A stretch of DNA of 43,860 nt from the NCBI GenBank assembly GCA_030833725.1, contig JAURGP010000012.1, positions 1 to 43,860 on the forward strand, written 5' to 3'. This document shows, piece after piece, positions 1-8,300 of the stretch. Each line of letters begins with the position of its first letter. Within the stretch, counting starts at the first letter, position 1. Below the pieces are notes generated by a model. It was not told the DNA's origin. It saw nothing but the letters and a program-made list of their open reading frames with translations, and ran no database searches. Position numbers and translations under genes: made by a program. Source of the stretch: Candidatus Kapaibacterium sp. (GTDB lineage Bacteria > Bacteroidota > Ignavibacteria > Kapaibacteriales > Kapaibacteriaceae).

Positions 1-991
1 CAGCAATCAGGCGCTGATCGGCCTGAGCTACCTCGTCGATCAGCATCGTGGCCGGGACAACGTCACCAAACTTCAAACCAACGTGGGAGAAATCGCCGCT
101 AATCAGGTACTGCGCCTTCTTGCCAGTTTCCGACACGAGTTCGCCAATGTGACCGGCAATCCGCGAAAGGTTATCAAGCTGTTCCGTTTCGGTGCCGGTT
201 ACCAAGATTGGCAGGATGGAAAAGGGGCGATGGCCATGCAGGTGCTGGAGAATCACCGCATGTAGCTCGATGGAATGCTCAGGTTGATGGGCTGCGTCGG
301 TAGCTGCAGCACCGGGGATCTGTTGGAGGCGTTGAGCGAGAGCACGATCGGTTTGCACAATGCCAATGGGCGTCTCAAAGTCCTTGGCGGTAACGATAAT
401 GGGATCGTTGGCCCAATAGTGGCTCGTGCCGATGATCACGAACAACTCCGCCTCGCTCTGAGCTAGGACATTCATCGCCGGAGCATACACTGCCGGGGCT
501 ACGCGAAAATCGAGGTGCGGCATCAACACCACACTCGGCGTTGATACCTGGGACGTCGTGACGACCGGTTGGGCACGCATGCCGTCAAGAAACTCTCGCA
601 GTTCGTCGGGTGTGTCCGGATAGGTCTGCCCACTGCAGACGGGTGGTCGCACCATGGCACGATCCCACGCCTCGCGCTTCGCCTGCTCTCGACGACGGCC
701 CTGCTCGGAGTCCATGAAGCCCAGATCGTCCAGCTGTGCCAGAAAACTCCGAATCTGGAGGATCTCCGGTCCGTCTGTCGGTACTCCCAGGTTGTTTGCG
801 AACTCATCCCACGTTGTTTCACCGTCGCAGAGCTCGAGGATGGCAACCATATCGGCATGAATCATCACCGGACCATCGGCAACACCGGAGGCATCGCTGA
901 GAATCAGGTAGGGCTCTTCGGCGTCGTTATCGCGGTACACTGTAACGTCGATGGCCTCTCGCAGCGCTGGCAGTCGTGCAGGAAGATGCAT
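1..991 (-). CDS. Memo-family protein (AmmeMemoRadiSam system protein B), 3' end beyond the window
   Basis: Reading the minus strand from an ATG at 991 gives an uninterrupted frame of about 330 codons to the left edge, so the C-terminus is missing. Residues 1-110 form a small N-terminal extension that looks like a winged-helix/PqqD-like domain (LELCDGETTWDEFA, LAQLDDLGFMDSE). A Memo-type fold follows, with the segments LFVIIGTSHYW, the His/Glu-rich AAHQPEHSIELHA, and YLISGDFSHVG. Memo proteins are metal-binding, related to class III extradiol dioxygenases, and bacterial copies often sit with an AMMECR1 protein and a radical SAM enzyme; neither partner is visible here. The ATG lies 2 nt after the stop of the small membrane protein, so it is translated as the last visible gene of the minus-strand run. 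The family call is confident; the substrate is unknown. Confidence 0.82.
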   Translation of the reverse strand, partial: MHLPARLPALREAIDVTVYRDNDAEEPYLILSDASGVADGPVMIHADMVAILELCDGETTWDEFANNLGVPTDGPEILQIRSFLAQLDDLGFMDSEQGRRREQAKREAWDRAMVRPPVCSGQTYPDTPDELREFLDGMRAQPVVTTSQVSTPSVVLMPHLDFRVAPAVYAPAMNVLAQSEAELFVIIGTSHYWANDPIIVTAKDFETPIGIVQTDRALAQRLQQIPGAAATDAAHQPEHSIELHAVILQHLHGHRPFSILPILVTGTETEQLDNLSRIAGHIGELVSETGKKAQYLISGDFSHVGLKFGDVVPATMLIDEVAQADQRLIA

Positions 992-993
992 GC

Positions 994-1191
994 TCACTTG
1001 CCACCAATCTTGCGTGAAAGAGAGCGAATCACCAACACACCGGCAACGCCGGCAACAACAAACAGGCCAGAGGCGATGAAGTACAAGGGCTCACCAACCA
1101 CGATGCCGGCAATTGTTGTGACGGCCGTGGCAATGCCAAGCGAAACCAGGATGATAACAAGCGCAGACTGAAGGGGGTTGTTGCGTGACAT
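994..1191 (-). CDS. small two-helix membrane protein
   Basis: This 65-residue protein consists almost entirely of two hydrophobic segments, residues about 9-32 (ALVIILVSLGIATAVTTIAG) and 37-56 (YFIASGLFVVAGVAGVLVI), with a short basic tail RSLSRKIGGK. It is predicted to be an inner-membrane hairpin with its tail in the cytoplasm. I do not recognise a family. It lies 12 nt downstream of the carbonic anhydrase and 2 nt upstream of the Memo gene, in the same direction, which is the main reason to accept so short a gene as real. Confidence 0.65.
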   Translation of the reverse strand: MSRNNPLQSALVIILVSLGIATAVTTIAGIVVGEPLYFIASGLFVVAGVAGVLVIRSLSRKIGGK

Positions 1192-1203
1192 CGGGACCTC
1201 GGA

Positions 1204-1740
1204 TCAGGGACGGTGGGTACGAATGTTGGTGTTCGATCGGTAACTAGCAACGTAGTCGATATAGTTCTGGGCACTTTGATACAGCTTGGCGTGCTCGGCT
1301 TCGGTGAGTTCGCGGACCACCTTGGCAGGAACGCCTGCCACAAGGGTTCCCTCCGGCACTTCAAATCCCTCCCGGACTACAGCACCGGCGGCTACCATCG
1401 AGTGACGGCGTACGCGAGCCCCATCCAATACCGTGGCCTGCATGCCAATGAGTACGGCATCTTCAATCGTGCAGCCATGTAGCATGGCACTGTGCCCAAT
1501 GGTAACGTCGTTGCCAATGTGCAGGGCATGCTTGTTGTAGGTTACGTGGCACATGGTGAGGTCCTGGATGTTCGTGCGCTGGCCAACGCGAATCTCGTGC
1601 ACGTCACCGCGGAGGACACAGTTGAACCACACGCTGGAGTCTTCGCCGATTTCTACATCGCCCAGGATCACGGCGCCATGCGCTAGGTAGACGCTCTCGT
1701 GCAGCACTGGAGTGCGATCGGCATAGGGGAGAATCACCAT
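1204..1740 (-). CDS. gamma carbonic anhydrase family protein
   Basis: A 178-residue left-handed beta-helix (hexapeptide repeat) protein of the YrdA/CaiE/gamma-carbonic anhydrase group. Seen: the N-terminal VILPYADRTPVLHESVYLAH, the repeat segment with DVEIGEDSSVWFNCVLRGD, and the metal-site histidines in MCHVT and in IGHSAMLHGCTIEDAVLIGM, then the C-terminal helix. Family members bind zinc or iron as trimers with His from neighbouring subunits; many YrdA-type members have little proven CO2 hydratase activity, so the reaction is inferred. The frame is open upstream to 1896, but that would overlap the CCA-adding enzyme by 125 nt. The ATG at 1740 is preceded by GGAAG and gives the normal family length, so I chose it. 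Confidence 0.88.
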   Translation of the reverse strand: MVILPYADRTPVLHESVYLAHGAVILGDVEIGEDSSVWFNCVLRGDVHEIRVGQRTNIQDLTMCHVTYNKHALHIGNDVTIGHSAMLHGCTIEDAVLIGMQATVLDGARVRRHSMVAAGAVVREGFEVPEGTLVAGVPAKVVRELTEAEHAKLYQSAQNYIDYVASYRSNTNIRTHRP

Positions 1741-1771
1741 GATGCTTCCTTTATGTGAATGCCTACGAACA

Positions 1772-3205
1772 TCATCCACGTCGAGCAAACGGAGCGGACT
1801 TCCCCTCTTCCTTCCACACATCCAAGTGGGAGAGCAAGTATGCGCGAGCTTCGTCGTAGTTGTTTGCAATCTGGCCATCCAGAATGGCCTCCTCAATCAT
1901 CCACTTCATGTAGCCAATCTGCCGGCACGGGCCCAGCGCCGACAACTCCATGATCTCTTCGCCACGAATGGGGCTCTGGAATGCTCGGAGTTGATCGCGC
2001 TCCAGGACATCCTTCACCTTGGCCTGGACAACGTCGTAGTTGCGTAGGTATCGTTCAGCCCGCTTGGGGTTTCGTGTGGTAACGTCGGCACGACACAACA
2101 TGAAGAGATCGTCGATAGCATCGCCGGCCTGGACAGCCAAGCGTCGAATCGCTGAATCCGTCACGCCATCATCTACCAGCATCATGGGTCGCTGATGCAG
2201 GCGTACCATGTTTTCCACGTAGGCAAGGTGTTGCATCGGCAACTTCATCCTGCGAAAAATCTTCTCCTGCCAGCGCGCGCCAACATCTTCGTGTCCGTGA
2301 AACGTCCAGCCATGTCCGTCCACAAATCGCTTGGTACGGGGCTTGGCAACGTCGTGCATGAGGGTTGCAAAGCGCAACCACACGTTCTCGGACATCTCCG
2401 AGACATTGTCGACAACCTTCAAGGTATGCCAGAAGACGTCCTTGTGCTTGAACTCCCGGCTTCCGTCTTGAACAAGATCTACGCCGGCCAACCGATCCAC
2501 TTCCGGGAAGACATATCTCATCAGCCCCGTCTCATACAGCACCGCCAGACCAATCGAGGGTCGGCGCGTTGCAAGGATCTTCAGGAATTCGTCGGTTAAG
2601 CGTTCCTGTGCTACGATGGTGATCCGGTCCGCCATACTGGACATGGCTTCCAGCACCACGGGCTGGATGTCGAACTCTAATTGGGCGGCAAATCTGGCAG
2701 CTCGCATCATGCGCAGCGGATCGTCGCTCATCGTCACGATCGGATCCAGCGGCGTACGCAGCAGCCGGCGTTGCACATCGGCGGCACCGTCGAACAGATC
2801 TACCACCTGGCCGAGGCGATCCGGATGCAGCGAGGCCGCCATAGCATTCACCGTAAAGTCCCGACGACGCAGATCATCTTCAAGCGTCCCCTCGCGCACG
2901 ATCGGGTTACGGGATCCTGGTTCGTAGTCTTCAACACGCGTGCCGACAAACTCTACGTGATGGTCACCAATGGGCACCATGGCCGTGCGGAAGCGTTCAT
3001 ATACGACCGCCTTCGACCGGAAGAGCTTGGCAACATCGTTGGCAAACGCCAGTGCATCACCAACCACGGTGATGTCGATATCGGTGCGATCCCGATGCAT
3101 GAGGGCATCGCGAACATAGCCCCCTACCACATAGATCTCCTTCCCCTGCTCGGCAGCAAGAGCTGCTATTCGCAAGAGGACGGGATCGTGAATGGGAATG
3201 TTCAC
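1772..3205 (-). CDS. cca: CCA tRNA nucleotidyltransferase with HD domain
   Basis: A 477-residue class II tRNA nucleotidyltransferase/poly(A) polymerase-like protein, which adds or repairs the 3' CCA of tRNA. Residues 26-50 hold the nucleotidyltransferase signature VVGGYVRDALMHRDRTDID, with the carboxylates of DIDI at 42-45. Residues 101-121 hold the EDDLRRRDFTVNAM motif that follows in the family. An HD phosphohydrolase-type domain lies around residues 255-350 (LMHDVAKPRTKRF, with H284/D285 and the His pair TFHGHED at 303-305). The ATG overlaps the transketolase C-subunit stop by 4 nt (ATGA), so the two are translationally coupled. Both tRNA genes in the window lack an encoded CCA end, consistent with need for full CCA addition. 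Confidence 0.93.
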   Translation of the reverse strand: MNIPIHDPVLLRIAALAAEQGKEIYVVGGYVRDALMHRDRTDIDITVVGDALAFANDVAKLFRSKAVVYERFRTAMVPIGDHHVEFVGTRVEDYEPGSRNPIVREGTLEDDLRRRDFTVNAMAASLHPDRLGQVVDLFDGAADVQRRLLRTPLDPIVTMSDDPLRMMRAARFAAQLEFDIQPVVLEAMSSMADRITIVAQERLTDEFLKILATRRPSIGLAVLYETGLMRYVFPEVDRLAGVDLVQDGSREFKHKDVFWHTLKVVDNVSEMSENVWLRFATLMHDVAKPRTKRFVDGHGWTFHGHEDVGARWQEKIFRRMKLPMQHLAYVENMVRLHQRPMMLVDDGVTDSAIRRLAVQAGDAIDDLFMLCRADVTTRNPKRAERYLRNYDVVQAKVKDVLERDQLRAFQSPIRGEEIMELSALGPCRQIGYMKWMIEEAILDGQIANNYDEARAYLLSHLDVWKEEGKSAPFARRG

Positions 3206-4203
3206 TGTGCCTGCGGAACGTCCTTGATGGCACGAACGCCACTGGAGCCGCGATCACGGCGATCCATGGCCACCAGAGCTGATGCGTAGATCTCGCGCCA
3301 CGTCAGGCCGAACTTCACCATCAACTCCTCTGGCTCTCCAGACCCCCCGAAGGAGTCTTTGACACCCACGAACTCAATCGGTACGGGAGCATTCTTTGCC
3401 GTGCACTCGGCAACGGCACCACCCAAGCCGCCGTGGACCTGGTGCTCCTCTGCTGTTACGATCGCACCGCAGTCGCGGGCTGCCTGTGTTACCGTGGCAA
3501 AGTCGAACGGTTTGATCGAGGGAGAGTTAATCACGCGAGCATGAATGCCCTTCTTTGCCAGTTCCTGAGCCGCGAGCAGCGATTCCCACACCATGGCACC
3601 GCAGGCAATCAGCGCCACATCCGTGCCATCGGTGAGGACCTGGGCCTTGCCAATCTCGAAGGGGCTCGATTCCGTGGTAAACATCGGTACAGGCGAACGT
3701 CCGAACCGAATGTAGGCCGGGCCGTGCATTTCACCCATGGCGATGGTAGCCTTACGTGCCTCTTCGAAGTCTGCCGGTACGAGCATGGTCATGTTCGGCA
3801 GCGTTCGCAGGAAGGCTACTTCCTCCAGCACCTGGTGCGTAGCACCGTCCGGACCTACGCTGATGCCGGCGTGACCACCACCGATCTTAACGTTGGCCTC
3901 GTTGTAGGCCACCGAGATGCGAAGCTGGTCGGCATTGCGAAGCGCGCAGAAAGCCCCATACGAAGCAAAGAAGGGGATCTTTCCCGACAGAGCCAGGCCG
4001 GCGGCAATGGTCGTCGCGTTCTGTTCGGCAATGCCGATGGAAAAGAACCGGTCCGGGAACTTCTCCTTGAACATGGACGTGAGGACCGAGCCGGTGATGT
4101 CGCCACCAAGGACGATCACGTTTGAATGCCGCTCACCGAGAGTCACCAAGCCTTCGCCAAAGCCGAAGCGGGTGGGTTTCTGACCAAGAAGTTCGTGTGC
4201 CAT
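3202..4203 (-). CDS. transketolase, C-terminal subunit
   Basis: A 333-residue protein with the pyrimidine-binding and C-terminal domains of a split transketolase. Together with the neighbouring N-terminal subunit it should form the thiamine-diphosphate enzyme of the non-oxidative pentose phosphate pathway. Seen: FSIGIAEQNATTIAAGLALS, whose Glu is the conserved cofactor-activating residue; the loop GGGHAGISVGPDGATHQ typical of transketolases; and the C-terminal domain from about residue 195 (VLTDGTDVALIACGAMVWES). A two-gene transketolase is usual in many archaea, Firmicutes and Bacteroidota. The start ATG is 37 nt after the N-subunit stop. A DXS or pyruvate dehydrogenase E1 subunit is less likely because of the HAG..GPDGATHQ loop and the partner's sequence. 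Confidence 0.93.
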   Translation of the reverse strand: MAHELLGQKPTRFGFGEGLVTLGERHSNVIVLGGDITGSVLTSMFKEKFPDRFFSIGIAEQNATTIAAGLALSGKIPFFASYGAFCALRNADQLRISVAYNEANVKIGGGHAGISVGPDGATHQVLEEVAFLRTLPNMTMLVPADFEEARKATIAMGEMHGPAYIRFGRSPVPMFTTESSPFEIGKAQVLTDGTDVALIACGAMVWESLLAAQELAKKGIHARVINSPSIKPFDFATVTQAARDCGAIVTAEEHQVHGGLGGAVAECTAKNAPVPIEFVGVKDSFGGSGEPEELMVKFGLTWREIYASALVAMDRRDRGSSGVRAIKDVPQAQ

Positions 4204-4240
4204 ATGTATCTAGTTGTGGGTGGTGATGGAGGTGTGGGGA

Positions 4241-5137
4241 CTACATCTTCGCAAGTTCTTCCAGAGCCGCAACAGCCTGGTCGTGCGACGGCGGCTTGCC
4301 GTGCCACTCAAACTTGTCGTTCATGAAGCTAACCCCATGACCCATATAGGTCTTGGCAACGATTGCCGTGGGCTTACCCGTGCCGTTGGCCTGATTGGTC
4401 AAGAACACGTCAAAGCCGCGCATGATGTCGTCCGGATCGTGACCGTCAACAACCACCGTATCGAAGCCAAATGCTACGCATTTATCTACGATGGGGTACA
4501 CATTCATCACCTCCGGTAGCCGTCCGTCGATCTGACAGTCGTTGTTGTCGATGATCCAGCAGAAGTTGTCCAGCTTGAAATGGGATGCTGACATCGCCGC
4601 CTCCCACACGCTGCCTTCTTGCAGTTCGCCATCGCCCGTCAGTGTAAACACGCGACGATCGGAGTGGTCCACGAGCTTGTCGGCCATGGCCATGCCTACG
4701 GCAATGGAAATCCCCTGCCCCAACGAACCAGAGGATGTTTCAACACCCGGCAGGTGCATGTCACGGCCGGGATGGCCCTGCAGGCGTGTATTGAACTTGC
4801 GCAGTGTGCCCAGCTCCTCCTTTGGGAAACAACCGGCGTTGGCGAGTGCAGCATACATCACTGGAGCCATATGACCAGCTGAAAGCACAAACCGATCGCG
4901 GCCACTCCAGTGCATGTCCTCCGGACGATAGCGCATCACGCCGCCAAAGTAGAGCGCGGCAAACACGTCGGCCGACCCGAGGGGACCTCCCGAGTGTCCG
5001 GATCCGGCACGTACGAGCGACCGAATAATGTCGCGTCGAATCTCGTTGGCGGCAGCCTTTAGGGCCTGCGCATCGGTGCGCTGATTGGGGAACGTGGTCG
5101 TGTTGAAGTCCAGCGACTGCTTTGTGGCCGTGTCCAT
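4241..5137 (-). CDS. transketolase, N-terminal (TPP-binding) subunit
   Basis: A 298-residue protein carrying the thiamine-diphosphate-binding domain of a split transketolase. Seen: SGHSGGPLGSADVFAALYF, the segment VLSAGHMAPVMYAAL, the conserved GVETSSGSLGQGISIAVGMA, and the Mg-TPP motif GDGELQEGSVWEAA ending at the paired asparagines of IIDNND. The frame is open to an upstream ATG at 5197. I prefer the ATG at 5137 because a good -7 element (TAAGTTTG on the minus strand, 5181 to 5174) lies inside the extra stretch, and the shorter form begins just ahead of the conserved region. It is the first gene of the six-gene minus-strand run, whose members lie at most 37 nt apart. Confidence 0.92.
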   Translation of the reverse strand: MDTATKQSLDFNTTTFPNQRTDAQALKAAANEIRRDIIRSLVRAGSGHSGGPLGSADVFAALYFGGVMRYRPEDMHWSGRDRFVLSAGHMAPVMYAALANAGCFPKEELGTLRKFNTRLQGHPGRDMHLPGVETSSGSLGQGISIAVGMAMADKLVDHSDRRVFTLTGDGELQEGSVWEAAMSASHFKLDNFCWIIDNNDCQIDGRLPEVMNVYPIVDKCVAFGFDTVVVDGHDPDDIMRGFDVFLTNQANGTGKPTAIVAKTYMGHGVSFMNDKFEWHGKPPSHDQAVAALEELAKM

Positions 5138-5173
5138 GTGCGTACTACGTTGTGGGAACAATGTGCGAACCAA

Positions 5174-5181
5174 CAAACTTA
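5174..5181 (-). promoter_or_regulatory. putative Bacteroidota-type -7 element for the transketolase operon
   Basis: The minus strand reads TAAGTTTG, an exact match to TAnnTTTG. Transcription would begin about 7 nt downstream, giving a leader of about 30 nt before the ATG at 5137. No clear -33 TTTG is seen at the right distance. The 248-nt region 5138-5385 between the two divergent genes also contains the tandem heptamer GTTAGTA GTTAGTA (5203-5216) and an inverted repeat TTCAC-N7-GTGAA (5251-5267), which may be operators; nothing else is recognisable there. Confidence 0.5.
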
Positions 5182-5385
5182 CGAACTGTAACATCATTGA
5201 GGGTTAGTAGTTAGTACGAACGTAACGCAGTGCAGTAGTGTGTAGTTTGCTTCACGTTTTGTGTGAAAACTTTGTTATTATGAATGCCCGTAGTGGCCAT
5301 CAGTCCAGATGGTCGAGCGGCGGCGCTATCAGTACGACAGATCAAATCATTTTACATGTCCGTAGTCCACGTCTGGAGGTTCTTC

Positions 5386-8300
5386 ATGACAGTCCGATAC
5401 ATGCTGCGCTCACTTGCGGTGTTCTTGGTGCTTCTTGCAAGCGTCAGCACGTCCATGGCGCAACGCAAGGTTCCCACAGCGGCAGAGATGCTGAGCGTTA
5501 ACGGCGCTCAGGGTACTGAGTTCTGGATCACCGTTCCACCGAACGAGTTGCTTCCCTTCCCTGTCAACGGTCTCGACGTGTATATCGCCTCGGCCTACGA
5601 CACGGAAGTGACCATCTTCGACGCGGCCGGCAACGACGTCAAGAAGCGGAAGATTACCGCCAACGACATCCGTACGCTCTCCGATGATCGCGGTGAAACG
5701 AACTGGTCATGGGAAGTGCGGGAGTACGAACAGACGGAACGTAAGGCCATTCGCCTAACGGCCGACAAGCCGTTCTCCGTGTACGTCCTGAACTCCAAGG
5801 TGACCACGTCCGACGGCTACCTCGCCATCCCCACGTCTGCTTGGGGCAAAAACTACGTAGCTGTCAGCTACTTCGACTTCCGCGAGTTTTCGCCGTGGGC
5901 AGGGGGCTTTGTGATCGTGGCCAAAGAAAACGGCACGGTGGTGAACATCAACCTGCGCGGCCAAGGTAAGCTGGACGCTCGCACCTCTGGTGGCAAGCGC
6001 ATTGGTGATCGCCTCGAGATCGTCATGAACGAAGGCGAGATCTACGCCATCGTGGGTGACGGACAAACGCGCGGCGTTTTCGACCTTACAGGTACGGAAA
6101 TCCGCGCCAATCAGCCGATCGGTGTGTGGGGCTTCCACCAGCGTACAACGATGCCGAACCTGCTGATTAACGGTAACGGTCGCGACCACCTTGTTGAGAT
6201 GTTGCCGCCACTTGAAACGTGGGGAAAAAAGTACGTCTCGGTAGAGTACAACCGTCAAGGCAGCAATCCGAATGCAAAGGGTGACGTCTTCCGCGTGGTG
6301 TGCTCGCAACCGAACACCAAATGGACGCTGAAGTATTACGACAAAACGTCGAAGGCCCTCATCGGTCAGGGTGGTGGCCTCCTGGCCAATGCCGGCGACT
6401 TCCAGGACTTGTCGCAGGCGCAGGGCCCATCGATTTTGGTCAACGGTTACAGCGTATGGGAGGCCGACAAGCCCATCTTCGTGATGCAATATGCATGCTC
6501 GGCTAGCTTCGACGGCGACCAGGTACACGACCCCTTCATGATCAACGTGGTGCCTGAAGAACAGTTCATCCCGAACACCATATTCCAGACGCCAACCGAC
6601 ACGAAGTTCTATTCGCACAAGTTGAACCTGATCGTGTGGGCCGACGTCAACGACCCTGACTATGTCGACAACCTGAAGTCGCTCACGATCAACGATGTGC
6701 CGATCTGGAACCACCCACAGTCGGCAGCACCAACGCTGCTCTACAACCACATGGGTGACAACCTCCACTGGGTAACGCTGAACTTCGGCACGATTGCTCA
6801 GGCGCGCCGTATGAACGGCAATGGCAAGGTGAAGTTCGGTGGCTACATCTACGGCTACGGCTCGGTAGACTCCTACGGATGGCCGGCAGCTTCGGGCTTC
6901 CGTCCGACGACGTCCTTCGACACCATGCCGCCGGTACTGACGGCTGAAGATCTCTGCGGAGACTTTGCCTACACCGCCACCGAGTTCCGAAACATCCCCG
7001 ACCCACCACGCGACGAGCCCCTTGACAGCGACCAAGTAGAAACAGGTATGGCTCTGATCGACTTTGTCCCGAGCGGTGTGAGCTACAACTACCGCATCGT
7101 GCTGATCACCGACCAGACCATGCCACGCGACCCCTCATTCAAGGAGTTCAAGTTCCGCCTAGAGGTGATTGATAAAAGCAAGGATGCATACGCTGAGTTC
7201 TTTGTGCAGGACTGGGCCGATAACATCACCTACGATACGGTGCAGTACTTCGCTCCGCAGTTGTCGTTCGCACCAAGCCCGTTGAAGTTTGGTGAGATAC
7301 GCCTTGGTACCACCAAGACCATGGACGTGACCGTGCGCAATGAAGGCGACGGTCCGGTTACGCTGAAATCGAATACCTTCAAGACCGGTACGTACTACAG
7401 CATCGTCAACGGATCACTGCCTCCCGAGGTGGTGCTTGAGCCAGCCCAGACACATACCTTCACCATTCAGTACAGCGGCGATCGCGAAACAGCCGACATC
7501 GAGCGTGACTTCGACCTTGATACGCTGACGATTGAAGCCGATTGCGGTGAAGCAGAGTTCGGTATGGAGGGTGTAGCCGGTGTGCCATGTATCGTGGTAG
7601 AGGACTTCAAGGTTGGCACGGTGGGTGCCGGTGAAGAGCGCTGCAAGGCCGGAGGCCTGCGCGTCCGCAACCAGGGCTCAGATACGTTGGTGATTACCAA
7701 CATCACCGGCTTCCTGGGTACCAACTTCACCGTGACGAACTTGACCCCAGCACTGCCGATTCGAGTACTGCCAAAGGCCTCTGTCAACTTGGAAACGATC
7801 TGCTACCAGCGCAACGACGTTGGTACTGATTCCATCGATGTGGTCTTCAGCAGCAATGCCGATGGTCCCTTCTGCCAATCCGACAGCATCTCCGTATGGA
7901 CGGGTGCAACGGAAAGCCCAGGACCTGGCATCATTGGTCACAACTGGCTGCTGCGCCGCGAGAACACGCTCCACCCAGAGTTTGGAGTGGTGAACGTGTA
8001 CAACTCGGGCAACCAAGGCCTGACCGTTCGCGACGTCACGTTTGCCGATGGTAGCAAGTACTTCCCAGCCGGTTCCAACGAAGCGAACTACGTCTTCAAG
8101 CTTGGCCGACTGCTGGACAACGGTGCTCCCGTAACGGACTTTGCCGTATCCAACGGCTCAAGCGTCTTTGTAGAGGCCTGGTTCCGCCCAGCAGACGACG
8201 TAGCCTACTCAGCCACCATCGTTCCGGTGTGGGCCGAGGCTGACGTACCTGCCCGTTCTGCACTGCTGGAGGGTGAAGGTACCTTGCCAACGATCGCTAC

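Noticed and set aside
569-1171. 200-codon plus-strand frame at the left end
   Set aside because: It is antisense to the Memo-family and small membrane genes, which have recognisable sequence and tight operon spacing.
3433-4125. 230-codon plus-strand frame
   Set aside because: Antisense to the transketolase C-terminal subunit; no recognisable motifs.
5246-5274. TTTG-N17-AAACTTTG as promoter of the surface protein
   Set aside because: The spacing is too short and the first base of the -7 box is wrong; not strong enough to call.
5755-7035. 426-codon minus-strand frame opposite the large surface protein
   Set aside because: It reads Val/His/Arg-rich sequence with no domain, and the plus strand has a clear secreted multi-domain protein. 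It is a codon-bias shadow.
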